DNA of 64,000 nt from Burkholderiales bacterium (GCA_016223165.1 JACRPO010000009.1:62001-126000); one strand, 5' to 3'. Positions 44,705-56,629 are shown, counted from the first letter of the stretch. Program-made: numbers and translations. Notes: a model not told the origin generated them from the letters alone.

Positions 44705-45658
44705 ATGACCCGAACCGAGCGCAACCGCTGGCTCTTCTGGGTGCTGATCGGCGGCCCGATCGGCGTGTTCTCGCTGTGGGCGATGTTCGACAACCTGCGC
44801 CTGTACCTGCTCACGCTGCTCAACGGCCTCACGCTCGCCTCGCTCTACTTCATCGTCGCCAGCGGCTTCACGCTCGTCTTCGGGCTCATGCGCAACGTCA
44901 ACCTCGCGCATGGCTCGCTCTACCTGCTCGGCGGTTATGTCGGCTTCACGATCGCCGAGCAGACCGGCTGGTGGCTGCTCGCCATGGCCGGCGGCTTTCT
45001 CGCCGCGGCCGTCGCGGGCCTCCTGATCCAGGTGCTGATCCTGCGCCACATGCAGGGCGAGGACCTGCGCCAGACGATGGTGACGATCGGGCTTTCGATC
45101 GTCATCGCCGACATCCTGCTGTGGATCTTCACCGGCCAGGTGCATCAGATGGAAGCGCCGGCGTGGCTGCAGGGGCCCATCCGCGACATCCCCATCATCC
45201 GCGCCTACTCGGCCTACCGGCTGAGCCTGCTCGGCTTCGGCATTGCCATCGGCGTCTTCCTCTGGTGGCTGCTCAACCGCACCAAGGTCGGCGCGATGAT
45301 CCGCGCCGGCGTCGACGACCGCGGCATGCTCGCGGCGGCCGGCGTGAACGTGAACCTCGTCTTCGCCATCACCTTCATGCTCGGCGCGGGCCTGGCCGGC
45401 CTCGGCGGCGTCATCGGCGCGGTCGAGCTCTCGATGGTGCCGGGCGAAGACACACGCTTGCTGCTCGCCTCGCTCATCGTCGTCATCGTCGGTGGCATGG
45501 GCAGTGTCGTCGGCGCCGCCATCGGTGCGGTGATCCTCGGCCTCGCCGAGACCTACGGGCTCACCTACGCGCCCACCTACAGCGTCGTCTTCACCTTCGT
45601 GATCCTCGTGCTGGTGCTGGCCTTTCGGCCGCGCGGCATCATGGGAAGGGCAGCATGA
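44705..45658 (+). CDS. Branched-chain-type ABC transporter permease (LivH family)
   Basis: A 317-residue polytopic protein with about eight spans. The family motif MRNVNLAHGSLYLLGGYVG and the cytoplasmic EAA-like loop RAGVDDRGMLAAAGVN are present, and it ends FRPRGIMGRAA as many LivH proteins do. It would form the channel with the next gene's product. The stop overlaps the livM-type start (ATGA). Confidence 0.93.
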   Translation: MTRTERNRWLFWVLIGGPIGVFSLWAMFDNLRLYLLTLLNGLTLASLYFIVASGFTLVFGLMRNVNLAHGSLYLLGGYVGFTIAEQTGWWLLAMAGGFLAAAVAGLLIQVLILRHMQGEDLRQTMVTIGLSIVIADILLWIFTGQVHQMEAPAWLQGPIRDIPIIRAYSAYRLSLLGFGIAIGVFLWWLLNRTKVGAMIRAGVDDRGMLAAAGVNVNLVFAITFMLGAGLAGLGGVIGAVELSMVPGEDTRLLLASLIVVIVGGMGSVVGAAIGAVILGLAETYGLTYAPTYSVVFTFVILVLVLAFRPRGIMGRAA

Positions 45659-46785
45659 GCGCCGCCTACTGGCGCCGCGCCATGAACACCGGCCTCGCCG
45701 CCGCAGCGAGGCCGCTGCCCAGGGCCGCGGCCGCGCCGGTGCGGGTGCCGGCGCCCGACCCCTATGCGAGCAGCGATGCGCCGCGCTGGCTCAAGTTCCT
45801 GTGGCGGCAGCTGTCGGCGCGGCATGTGTTCGTGCTTGCGCTCGTGTTGATCTACCCCTTCGTCGCGACGCCGTTCTTCACCTTCCAGATCGCCGGGCAG
45901 GCGCTCGCGCTCGGCCTCATCGCGCTGTCGATCACCTTCCTCGGCGGCTACGGCGGCATGGTCTCGCTGGCGCAGATGACGGTGGCCGGCATCGCCGGCT
46001 ACGCGCTGGCCATCCTCGGCAGCAGTGGCGCCTCGGGGCAGGCGGCGAGCCTCGGCTGGCCGTGGTGGGTGGCGATCCCGTTCGCGCTCGCGATCTCGAC
46101 GACCGCCGCGACGCTGATCGGCTGGCTCTCGGTGCGCACCGAGGGCATCTACACGATCATGATCACGCTCGCCATCGGCGTCGCGTTCTACTACCTGGCG
46201 CTGCAGAACTACTCCGTCTTCAACGGCTTCCAGGGCTTCCAGCGCGTCTACCCGCCCACCGTCTTCGACGTGCACTGGCGCGACCCGGTGCCCTTCTACT
46301 TTCTCGCGCTCGGGTGCAGCCTCGCCGGCTACCTGCTCGTCAAGTGGCTGGTGCGCGCGCCCTTCGGCATCGTCATGCAGGGCGTCCGCGACAACCCGCG
46401 CCGCATGCACGCGCTCGGCTACAACGTCACCGCGCACCGCGTCGCCGGCTACGCGGTGTCGGGCCTGCTCGCCGGCGTCGGCGGCATCCTGCTCATCTGG
46501 TACAACGGCCTCATCACGCCCAACTCGGTGAACACCGGTTGGCTGATCAACATCCTGGTCATCGCCGTGCTCGGCGGCATGCGGCACCCGATCGGCGCCT
46601 TCCTCGGCGCCATCGTCTTCGTGCTCCTGCAGACCTTCGCCATCGACGTCATCGACCGCGAGCGCTTCAACCTCGTGATCGGCGTCGTGTTCCTCGCCAT
46701 CGTGCTGTTTTCCCCCGACGGCCTGCTCGGGCTGTGGTCGAAGCTGCGTACGCGCTTCGGACCCGCAGCCGCGCGCCGGCCATGA
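45655..46785 (+). CDS. Branched-chain-type ABC transporter permease (LivM family)
   Basis: A 376-residue permease with an N-terminal extension of about 55 residues before the first span (HVFVLALVLIYPFVA). Motifs: GYGGMVSLAQMTVAGIAGYA, the cytoplasmic loop QGVRDNPRRMHALGYNV, and the end FSPDGLLGLW. It pairs with the upstream LivH-type permease. ATG 45655 overlaps that gene's stop. Confidence 0.93.
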   Translation: MSAAYWRRAMNTGLAAAARPLPRAAAAPVRVPAPDPYASSDAPRWLKFLWRQLSARHVFVLALVLIYPFVATPFFTFQIAGQALALGLIALSITFLGGYGGMVSLAQMTVAGIAGYALAILGSSGASGQAASLGWPWWVAIPFALAISTTAATLIGWLSVRTEGIYTIMITLAIGVAFYYLALQNYSVFNGFQGFQRVYPPTVFDVHWRDPVPFYFLALGCSLAGYLLVKWLVRAPFGIVMQGVRDNPRRMHALGYNVTAHRVAGYAVSGLLAGVGGILLIWYNGLITPNSVNTGWLINILVIAVLGGMRHPIGAFLGAIVFVLLQTFAIDVIDRERFNLVIGVVFLAIVLFSPDGLLGLWSKLRTRFGPAAARRP

Positions 46786-46817
46786 CCCTCGCCACAACCG
46801 TTCTCAGGAGACAGAAA

Positions 46818-48065
46818 GTGACCAAGCGAGTTCTGATGCGTTCAGTGTTGGGTGCGGCCGTCTTGGCCGCTTTCAGCGGCGGCGCCTTTGCCCAGGGTGC
46901 GCCGATCAAGATCGGCCTCCTGGCCACGCTCGAGGGCCCGTTCGCCGCCGGTGGCGCCGACGGCATGCGCGGCGCCGAACTGGCGCTCCTCCAGCGCGGC
47001 GGCACGGTCGCCGGCCGCAAGGTCGAGATCATCAAGGCCAGCTCCAACGCCAACCCCGACGTGGCCGTCAACGCCACGCGCAAGCTGGTCGAGCAGGACA
47101 AGGTCGACATCATGGTCGGCCCGCTCTCCGGCGGCGAGGGCATCGCCGTCAAGGACTACTCGAAGACGCAGCCGGGCGTCACCTTCATCAACGGCGCTTC
47201 GGGTGCGCAGGCCACGACCCTGGTGAACCCGAGCCCCAACTTCTTCCGCTTCAACACCGAGGGCGCGCAGTGGATGGTGGGCCTCGGCAAGGCCGCCTAC
47301 GACAAGGGCTACAAGCGCGTCATGGTCATCGCCGAGGACTACGCGTTTCCCTACTCGCAGGTGCAGGGCTTCATGTCCGAGTTCTGCCGCGTCGGCGGCA
47401 AGGTGCCGGTGAAGGCCTGGGTGCCGCTGGGCGGCAAGGACTATGCCTCGACCATCGCGCGCATCCCGAAGGACGTGGACGCGCTGCTCGTCGTGCTCGG
47501 CGGTGCCGACGCGGTGAACTTCCTCAACCAGTACGAGGCGGCCGGTGGCGACAAGCCCTTGATGGGCGGCAGCATCACGGTCAGCCAGGACATCCTCAAC
47601 TACCGCGGCAAGCGCCGCGACTCGCTGGTGGGCACCATCGCCGCCGGCCCGCTCGCCGACACCTTCGACGGCGCCGAGTGGAAGGCCTTCGTCGCCGACT
47701 ACCAGAAGAACTTCCCGGTCAGCAAGGGCGGCTTCCCGAGCCCGAGCCTGTTCGCGCTCGTCTACTACCTCAACATGAAGGCGGCGCTCGACGGCCTCGA
47801 GGCGGTGAAGGGCGACCTCTCCGGCGGCCAGCTCAAGTACCGCGAGGCCCTGGCCAAGCTGGAGTTGAAGGGTCCCACGGGCGCCGTGAAGCTGGACGGC
47901 AACCGCCAGGCCATCGGCACCACCTTCGTCACCGAGGTGGTGAAGGACAGCAAGGGCGATCTGTCCACGCGCGTGCTGAAGAAGGTGGACAACGTCGAGC
48001 AGCTGCTCGGCATCCCGAAGGACCAGTTCAAGGTCGGCTCGCGCGACGAGCCGAATTGCCCCTGA
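46818..48065 (+). CDS. Branched-chain-type ABC transporter substrate-binding protein
   Basis: A 415-residue periplasmic binding protein of the Leu/Ile/Val (LivK) type. It has a signal peptide (RSVLGAAVLAAFSGGAFAQ) and then IKIGLLATLEGPFA, ELALLQRGGTVAGRK and VDIMVGPLSGGEGI. GTG 46818 is chosen because AGGAG precedes it by 8 nt; ATG 46782 overlaps the permease stop and is the alternative. The ligand is likely the substrate of the run's hydrolases, an inference from context. Confidence 0.92.
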   Translation: MTKRVLMRSVLGAAVLAAFSGGAFAQGAPIKIGLLATLEGPFAAGGADGMRGAELALLQRGGTVAGRKVEIIKASSNANPDVAVNATRKLVEQDKVDIMVGPLSGGEGIAVKDYSKTQPGVTFINGASGAQATTLVNPSPNFFRFNTEGAQWMVGLGKAAYDKGYKRVMVIAEDYAFPYSQVQGFMSEFCRVGGKVPVKAWVPLGGKDYASTIARIPKDVDALLVVLGGADAVNFLNQYEAAGGDKPLMGGSITVSQDILNYRGKRRDSLVGTIAAGPLADTFDGAEWKAFVADYQKNFPVSKGGFPSPSLFALVYYLNMKAALDGLEAVKGDLSGGQLKYREALAKLELKGPTGAVKLDGNRQAIGTTFVTEVVKDSKGDLSTRVLKKVDNVEQLLGIPKDQFKVGSRDEPNCP

Positions 48066-48102
48066 TCCCGGGTGGACCGGCGAAGTAGCCCGTGGCGTCG
48101 CC

Positions 48103-48956
48103 ATGGCCTCTGTGACGCAGCTTCGTCCTGCCTCCGCCGCGCGTGAGCTCGCGCGCGGTGGAGCGCCTTCGTCCTCCAGCGCCCTGGCCTCCAACGACGC
48201 CCTCGTGCTGGAGAACGTGACGCGCGCCTTCGGCGCTTTGCGCGCGGTGGACGATGTCTCGCTGGCCGTCGCCGCGGGCGAGAAATATGCGGTGCTGGGC
48301 AGCAACGGCGCCGGCAAGACGACGCTCTTCAACGCCATCACCGGCGACTTCCCACCAGGGCTCCAAGGCGGCCCTACGGCCGCGGCCGGACGTATCCGCT
48401 TCTTCGGCGAGGACATCACCGAGCTGCCGCCGCACGAGCGCATCCGCAAGGGCCTCAGGCGCACCTACCAGAGCTCGCTGCTCTTCCGCGAGCTCTCGGT
48501 GCGCGACAACCTCTTCCTCGCCGTGCGGGGCGTCGCCAACGGCCGCTACAGCTTCCGCCGGCCCGGGCCGGCGCATGCCTCGCAGCGCGCCACCGAAGAA
48601 CTGCTCGAGCGCGCCCGCCTCGCGCACATCGCCGGCGAGTTCGTCGCCAACCTCGCGCACGGCCAGCAGCGCCAGCTCGAGATCGGCATGGCGCTGGCCG
48701 GGGCGCCGCGCCTCATCCTCTTCGACGAGCCGGCCGCCGGCCTCTCGCCGGCCGAGCGGCGCGAGCTGGTGGCGCTGCTGCGCTCGCTGCCGGCGCACAT
48801 GAGCTACGTGCTCATCGAACACGACCTCGACATCGCCCTGCGTGTCACCGAGAAGGTGACGGTGATGCACAACGGCAGGGTGCTGAAGACCGGCACGCCC
48901 GAGCAGATCGAGGGCGACGCGCAGGTGCAGGCCATCTACATGGGGACGCAGCACTG

Positions 48957-48957
<1 letters not shown>
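48103..48957 (+). CDS. ABC transporter ATP-binding protein (LivG family)
   Basis: A 284-residue ATPase. Walker [10 protein letters not shown], signature [12 protein letters not shown] and Walker [11 protein letters not shown] are in order, with the LivG-type switch [11 protein letters not shown]. About 30 Ala/Ser-rich residues precede the domain. It ends one base into the start of the fused LivF gene. Confidence 0.92.
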
Positions 48958-51236
<2,279 letters not shown>

Positions 51237-51259
51237 ACACACTTCGCGACGAAACCCCC

Positions 51260-52090
51260 ATGCCCCGCATCGACCGCACCGAGCTGCTCGGCCGCCTGAA
51301 CGCCAAGATCGCCGCCGGCCGGCCCATCATCGGCGGCGGCGCCGGCACGGGCCTTTCGGCCAAGTGCGAGGAGGCCGGCGGCATCGACCTCATCGTCATC
51401 TACAACTCCGGCCGCTACCGCATGGCCGGGCGCGGCTCGCTCGCCGGCGTGCTCGCCTACGGCAACGCCAACGAGATCGTCTGCGAGATGGCGCGCGAGG
51501 TGCTTCCGGTGGTGAAGCACACGCCGGTGCTGGCGGGCGTGAACGGCACCGACCCGTTCATGATCGCCGACTCGTTCCTGCGCCGGCTCATCGATCTCGG
51601 CTTCAGTGGCGTGCAGAACTTTCCCACCGTCGGCCTCATCGACGGCACCTTCCGCGCCAACCTCGAGGAAACCGGCATGGGCTACGGGCTCGAGGTGCAG
51701 ATGATCGAGCGCGCGCACAGGCTCGACCTCCTGACCACGCCCTACGTCTTCAGCGCCGCCGAGGCACGCGCGATGGCCGCGGCCGGCGCCGACATCGTCG
51801 TCTGCCACATGGGCCTCACCACCGGCGGCGCCATCGGCGCCGGGACGGCGCTGAAGCTCGCCGACTGCGTCGAGCCGATCAACGCCTGGGCGGCGGAGGC
51901 GAAGGGCGTCAAGCCCGATGTCATCGTGCTGTGCCACGGCGGCCCGATCGCCACGCCCGACGATGCGCGCTTCATCCTCCAGCGCTGCCCGGGCGTGCAC
52001 GGCTTCTACGGCGCGAGTTCGATGGAGCGCCTGCCCACCGAGACGGCGCTGACCGAGACCACGAGGCGCTTCACGGCACTGACGCGATAG
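51260..52090 (+). CDS. Phosphoenolpyruvate-hydrolase-like TIM-barrel protein
   Basis: A 276-residue protein of the family (Pfam PF09370) that forms the C-terminal half of plant Tm-1. Motifs: [51 protein letters not shown], and [12 protein letters not shown] at the end. The fold is related to phosphoenolpyruvate mutase/isocitrate-lyase-like barrels; the reaction is not known. It begins 24 nt after the fused LivF-UPF0261 gene, so the two domains of Tm-1 occur here as neighbours. ATG 51260. Confidence 0.9.
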   Translation: MPRIDRTELLGRLNAKIAAGRPIIGGGAGTGLSAKCEEAGGIDLIVIYNSGRYRMAGRGSLAGVLAYGNANEIVCEMAREVLPVVKHTPVLAGVNGTDPFMIADSFLRRLIDLGFSGVQNFPTVGLIDGTFRANLEETGMGYGLEVQMIERAHRLDLLTTPYVFSAAEARAMAAAGADIVVCHMGLTTGGAIGAGTALKLADCVEPINAWAAEAKGVKPDVIVLCHGGPIATPDDARFILQRCPGVHGFYGASSMERLPTETALTETTRRFTALTR

Positions 52091-52108
52091 ACGGACGAAC
52101 AAGTCGAG

Positions 52109-52140
52109 ACAGACGGACAGACGGACAGACGGACGGACAG
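52109..52140. repeat. Tandem repeat ACAGACGG x3 with a trailing partial copy
   Basis: Three perfect 8-bp copies followed by ACGGACAG in the 69-nt spacer before the flotillin gene. Short and non-coding. Confidence 0.8.
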
Positions 52141-52159
52141 AGACCCCAGGAGACCCACC

Positions 52160-53848
52160 ATGACCGGCGCTGCATTCGGCAGTTTCATCCTCGCGCTGAT
52201 CGTCGTCGCGATCGTCGTCGCCATCGGCGTGTGGCTGCTGCACTGGCTCTATCTGCGCAGCTCCAAGGAGCGCGCCTTCGTGCGCACCGGCCTCGGCGGC
52301 CAGCGCGTGGTGCTCGACGGCGGCGCCTTCGTGCTGCCCATCGTGCACGACGTGATTCCGGTGAACATGAACACGTTGCGCCTGGAGGTGAGCCGCGGCC
52401 GCGACAAGGCCCTCATCACCAAGGACCGCATGCGCGTGGACGTGATCGCCGAGTTCTACGTGCGCGTGGCCGCCACCGCCGAGGCGGTGGCCGTGGCGGC
52501 GCAGACGCTCGGCCTGCGCACGATGGAGCCCGAGCAGCTGAAGGAGCTGGTGGAGGGCAAGTTCATCGATGCGCTGCGCACCGCCGCCGCCGAGATGACG
52601 ATGGAGGAGCTGCACGAGAAGCGCGGCAGCTACGTCAAGCGCGTGCGCGAGGCCGTGGCCGAAGACCTGACCAAGAACGGCCTCGAGCTCGAGAGCGCCA
52701 GCCTGACGCAGCTCGACCAGACGGCGATGGAGTTCTTCAACCCGAGCAACGCCTTCGACGCCGAGGGCCTGACGCGCCTCACCGAACAGATCGAACGGCG
52801 CCGCAAGCAGCGCAACGACGTCGAGCAGGACACGCAGATCGCCATCCGCAACAAGAACCTCGAGGCCGAGAAGCTGAGCCTCGAGATCGACCGCGAGGCC
52901 GAGCAGGCGCGCCTGATGCAGCAGCGCGAGGTCGAGTTCTCGCGCGCCCGCCAGCGCGCCGAGCTCGCCGCCGAGCGGGCGCAGCGCGAGCAGGACGCCG
53001 AGGGCGCGCAGATCACGGCCAGGCAGGCCATCGACGCGGCGCGCATCCGCAGCGAGCAGAGCATCGAGCAGGAGCGCATCGGCAAGGAACGCGCCATCCA
53101 GGCCGCCGAGATCGAGCGGCGCAAGGCGCTCGAGCTGGCCGAGCAGCAGCGCGCCATCGCCATCGCGCGCGAGAGCAAAGCGCAGAGCGAAGCGCAGGCC
53201 GAGGCCGAGGTGGCGCGCGCGCACGCCGTGTCCGCCGAGGAGAAGGTGTTCACGGCGCGCGAGGTGGAGATGGCCGAGCGCAAGAAGGCGATCGAGATCA
53301 TCGCCGCGCGCCAGGCCGGCGAGCGCGAGGCCTTGCGCCTGACGCTGGCCGCCAAGGCCGAAAAGGCGGCGAGCGAGGACCGCGGCGCCGCCATCCGCGC
53401 GCAGGCCGAGGCCGATGCCGACGCCGACAAGATCCGCACGATCGCCGCGCGCATCCGCGCCGAGGCCGAGGCCGACGCGATGCGCATGATGAACGAGGCG
53501 CAGAACGTGCTGTCGCCGGAGGCGCGCGCCTCGGCGCTGCGCATGGCCCTCGTGGCCAAGGCCGAGGCGATCATCCGCGAGGCGGTGCGGCCGATGGAGC
53601 GCATCGAAGGCATCAAGATCCTGCACGTCGAAGGCCTGGGCGGCGGGGGCGGCGGCAGCGGCGAGCCGACCAACGGCAACGCCGGCTTTGCCGACGGCGT
53701 CGTCAACTCGGCGCTGCGCTTCCGCGCGCAGGCGCCGATCGTCGACCAGCTGCTGCGCGAGATCGGCCTCGAGAGCGGCGACATCCAGCGCCTGACCACC
53801 GGCGCGGCCGGGGGCGCCGCGGCGCTGCCACCAACGAGCAAGGAGTGA
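52160..53848 (+). CDS. Flotillin-like SPFH-domain protein
   Basis: A 562-residue membrane-associated scaffold protein. It has one N-terminal span (FILALIVVAIVVAIGVWLL), an SPFH domain (about residues 35-200, with VLPIVHDVIPVNMNTL) and a long coiled coil with flotillin-type Ala/Glu/Arg repeats (about 210-470, for example AEAEADAMRMMNEAQ). A Gly-rich hinge and a C-terminal helical part follow. Flotillins organise membrane microdomains. Here it is inside a transporter and catabolism run, not beside its common partner NfeD. ATG 52160 follows AGGAG. Confidence 0.9.
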   Translation: MTGAAFGSFILALIVVAIVVAIGVWLLHWLYLRSSKERAFVRTGLGGQRVVLDGGAFVLPIVHDVIPVNMNTLRLEVSRGRDKALITKDRMRVDVIAEFYVRVAATAEAVAVAAQTLGLRTMEPEQLKELVEGKFIDALRTAAAEMTMEELHEKRGSYVKRVREAVAEDLTKNGLELESASLTQLDQTAMEFFNPSNAFDAEGLTRLTEQIERRRKQRNDVEQDTQIAIRNKNLEAEKLSLEIDREAEQARLMQQREVEFSRARQRAELAAERAQREQDAEGAQITARQAIDAARIRSEQSIEQERIGKERAIQAAEIERRKALELAEQQRAIAIARESKAQSEAQAEAEVARAHAVSAEEKVFTAREVEMAERKKAIEIIAARQAGEREALRLTLAAKAEKAASEDRGAAIRAQAEADADADKIRTIAARIRAEAEADAMRMMNEAQNVLSPEARASALRMALVAKAEAIIREAVRPMERIEGIKILHVEGLGGGGGGSGEPTNGNAGFADGVVNSALRFRAQAPIVDQLLREIGLESGDIQRLTTGAAGGAAALPPTSKE

Positions 53849-53875
53849 ACGCGTGACCCATCCGAGCACCACCGC

Positions 53876-54310
53876 ATGATCCGCGTCTACGTCTCCTCGG
53901 TCATCGACGCCGCTGCCGACACGGTGTGGGGCCGCATCCGCGACTTCAACGCGCTGCCGCTGTGGCATCCGGGCATCGCCGACAGCCGCATCGAGAACAA
54001 CGAGCCCGCCGACCGCGTCGGCTGCATCCGCCACTTCCACACGCGCGACGGCGGCATGATCCGGGAGCGGCTGCTGGCGCTCTCCGACTACGACTACACC
54101 TGCGTCTACGAGATCCTCGAAAGCCCCATGGGCGTGGCCAACTACGTGGCGACGCTGAAGCTCAGCCCCATCACCGACGGCGGCCGCACCTTCGCCGAGT
54201 GGAGCGCCGAGTTCGACTGCGCCGAGGGGCGCGAGCGCGAACTCACCGAGCTCATCGGCAACGGCGTCTTCCAGGGCGGCTTCGAGGCGCTGAAGCGGCA
54301 CTTCCGATGA
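53876..54310 (+). CDS. SRPBCC-family protein (polyketide cyclase/Bet v1-like)
   Basis: A 144-residue single-domain protein. The hydrophobic-pocket fold shows as VSSVIDAAADTVWGRIRDFNALPLWHPG at the N-terminus and ELTELIGNGVFQGGFEALKRHF at the C-terminal helix. Such proteins bind or modify small hydrophobic ligands. It resembles the N-terminal domain of the next gene's product closely, pointing to a duplication. ATG 53876, 27 nt after the flotillin stop. Confidence 0.85.
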   Translation: MIRVYVSSVIDAAADTVWGRIRDFNALPLWHPGIADSRIENNEPADRVGCIRHFHTRDGGMIRERLLALSDYDYTCVYEILESPMGVANYVATLKLSPITDGGRTFAEWSAEFDCAEGRERELTELIGNGVFQGGFEALKRHFR

Positions 54311-54352
54311 GCCCCCAGGCTCTCTTCGTTCGCCACCCCCCGAGGGGGCTGT

Positions 54353-54379
54353 CCTCGTCCCGGGAGACCCGGGACGAGG
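54353..54379. terminator. Strong inverted repeat between the SRPBCC genes
   Basis: A perfect 12-bp inverted repeat, CCTCGTCCCGGG-AGA-CCCGGGACGAGG, in the 90-nt spacer. The stem is very GC-rich but no T-run follows, so it may be an attenuator or mRNA-stabilising hairpin and not a true terminator. Confidence 0.4.
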
Positions 54380-54400
54380 ACGCCCGGAGATAGCGCCACC

Positions 54401-55951
54401 GTGCTGCAGAAGGTCGTCCGCTCGACCGTGATCGACGCGCCGATCGAGCGCGTCTGGGCCGTCATCCGCGACTTCAACAGCCACGACCAGTGGCACGACG
54501 TCGTCGACGCCAGCCGCATCGAGGCCGGCGAGAGGAGCGACCAGGTCGGCTGCGTGCGCAACTTCACCTTGAAGGACGGCAACCACATCCGCGAGCAGTT
54601 GCTGACGCTGGACGACCGCGAGCACAAGAGCACCTACTGCATCGTGGAGGCCACGGTGCCGCTGCAGCGCTACGTGGCGACGGTGACGCTGAAGCCGGTG
54701 ACCGACGGCAACCGCACCTTCTGGCACTGGGAGAGCACGTTCGCCACGCCGCCCGGCATGGAGCGCGAGCTCACCGACATGGTGGCGCAGGGCGTGTACG
54801 AGGCGGGGTTCGAGAACCTGCGCAAGCATCTTCGCGAAGGCGGTGACTTGCGCCACCGCGGGCGCGACGGCAGCGACTGGCGTGCGCCCGGCGCGCCGCG
54901 CACGGCACCGGCAGCAATGCCATCCGCAATGCCCAGGGCGCTGCCCGTGGCCTCGCGCCGCATGGTCGTCAGGCACTACGGGGGCCCCGAGCAGATGGTG
55001 CTGGAGGATGCCGACTGCCCTGCCCCCGGCCCGGACGAGGTGCGCATCCGCCAGCGCGCCATCGGCGTCAACTACATCGACATCTACCAGCGCCGCGGCT
55101 GGATTCCCGGCATGCTGGCCGAGGGCAGCACGCCGGGCATGGAGGCCGCCGGCAGCGTGCTCGACTGGGGTGAGGGCGTGCACGGGTTTCTTGCCGGCGA
55201 CCGCGTGGCCTACCTCGGCCCCATGCCCGGCAGCTACTGCAGCGTGCGCAACGTGCCGGCCGACTGGGTGGTGCGCGTGCCGCCCACGGTGGAAGACGAG
55301 ACCGCCGCCGCGCTGCTGCTGAAGGGCCTGACCGCCGACTATCTGGTGCACGACCTCGGGCAGCTCGACCGGCGCGGCCCCGGTGGCGGCGCGGATGGCA
55401 AGCGCGTGCTGGTGCATGCGGCCGCGGGCGGCGTGGGCCTGCTCGTCTGCGCCTGGGCGCGCAAGCTCGGCGCCACGGTCATCGGTACCGTCTCCAGCGA
55501 AGCCAAGGCGCTTCTCGCGCGCGAGTACGGCTGCCAGCACGCCATCGTGACCGACGACTATCGCTTCGCGGATGCCGTGCAGAAGCTCGGGTCCGGAGGT
55601 GGGGTCGACGTGCTGATCGACGGCCTCGGCGAAGCCGCGCGCGACGAGAACCTCGCGGCACTGGCGCGGCGCGGCCACTGGATCAGCCTGGGCGACGCCA
55701 CCGGCGCGCTGGCGCCCGTGGACCCGCACGCGCTGCTGGCCAAGAGCATCACCTTCTCGCGGCCCGTGGTCTTCGACTACGTGGCCACGCGCTCCGAGCT
55801 GGAGCGGCGCGCGGCAAGGTTGTGGGCGGCGCTGGCCGACGGCACCTTGCGCCTGCCGCCGGTGGAACGGCACTCGCTGGCCGGCGCGGCCGAGGCGCAT
55901 GCGCGGCTGGAGCGGCGGGCAACGAGCGGGGCGCTGGTGCTGATGGCGTGA
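54401..55951 (+). CDS. SRPBCC domain fused to a quinone oxidoreductase
   Basis: A 516-residue two-domain protein. Residues 1-145 are an SRPBCC domain (RSTVIDAPIERVWAVIRDFN), like the protein encoded just before it. After a linker of about 45 residues, a zinc-independent medium-chain dehydrogenase/quinone reductase of the QOR type begins at MVVRHYGGPEQM. It shows the NADPH-binding VLVHAAAGGVGLLV and the family's RAIGVNYIDIYQRRG. Quinone reductases reduce quinones or enones with NADPH. The start is GTG 54401, as no better start exists. Last gene of the run. Confidence 0.85.
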   Translation: MLQKVVRSTVIDAPIERVWAVIRDFNSHDQWHDVVDASRIEAGERSDQVGCVRNFTLKDGNHIREQLLTLDDREHKSTYCIVEATVPLQRYVATVTLKPVTDGNRTFWHWESTFATPPGMERELTDMVAQGVYEAGFENLRKHLREGGDLRHRGRDGSDWRAPGAPRTAPAAMPSAMPRALPVASRRMVVRHYGGPEQMVLEDADCPAPGPDEVRIRQRAIGVNYIDIYQRRGWIPGMLAEGSTPGMEAAGSVLDWGEGVHGFLAGDRVAYLGPMPGSYCSVRNVPADWVVRVPPTVEDETAAALLLKGLTADYLVHDLGQLDRRGPGGGADGKRVLVHAAAGGVGLLVCAWARKLGATVIGTVSSEAKALLAREYGCQHAIVTDDYRFADAVQKLGSGGGVDVLIDGLGEAARDENLAALARRGHWISLGDATGALAPVDPHALLAKSITFSRPVVFDYVATRSELERRAARLWAALADGTLRLPPVERHSLAGAAEAHARLERRATSGALVLMA

Positions 55952-56149
55952 CTGGTGCGCTCGCTCGCGAACAGTGAGCAGTCCGGGCAGCCAGAACACG
56001 AAGCGCCAGCGCATGAAGAACTCGGCCTCGGGCCGACAGGGCCGAACGGCGTCAACCGCAGGTTCAGTGCGGCTTCAACGAAACGGGGCGTTCCCGCCCG
56101 GTGTCTCGGTGCCGATGATGCGGCCATCGACCATCCGGCGACGACGACC

Positions 56150-56470
56150 ATGAGCATGACTGCGACCGCCTCGACAGCGACACCCACCGGCGCGACCACC
56201 TACCTGTCGGTGCTGACGTGGCTCTTCGCGCTGTTCAACTCGGTGCGAGTGCTGGCCTACCTGCCGACGCTCTGGGCGATCTTCAGCAGCCGTGACAGCA
56301 GCCAGCACTCGCTGCTGACCTGGGTCACGTGGGTCGGAGCCAATGCCACCATGGCGGCCTGGCTCTACGAGCAGAACCATCGGCGGGTGAACCGGGCCAT
56401 CGCCGTCAGTATCGGCAATGCGCTGATGTGCCTGGGGACTTCCGTTCTGATCGTGGCATACCGGCTCTGA
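56150..56470 (+). CDS. Small membrane protein, paralogue of the 33125-33559 product
   Basis: A 106-residue protein with three spans. The core (LFALFNSVRVLAYLPTLWAI, then SQHSLLTWVTWVGANATMAA) aligns easily with the longer product at 33125-33559. Only the N-terminal Ala/Pro-rich leader differs. PQ-loop-like by eye; function unknown. ATG 56150 gives MSMTATAS. The open frame extends upstream to 55955 but that part is not membrane-like. Confidence 0.75.
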   Translation: MSMTATASTATPTGATTYLSVLTWLFALFNSVRVLAYLPTLWAIFSSRDSSQHSLLTWVTWVGANATMAAWLYEQNHRRVNRAIAVSIGNALMCLGTSVLIVAYRL

Positions 56471-56629
56471 CCGGCGCTTCTGACGCAGGTCTCGGCACCC
56501 ACCCACCACCCACCCACCAACGCGTGCCGCCGCGAGCTTCCGAGGGACGGTAGAGTTCCGGCGGCAGATCTGCCGCCCGGTGCGGAAGACTTTCAACGCC
56601 GGCATTGCTCACGCCACACTCCCCTCGCG

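Noticed and set aside
54353..54379. The hairpin as a classical intrinsic terminator
   Set aside because: No run of T follows, and the downstream fusion gene appears to belong to the same transcript.
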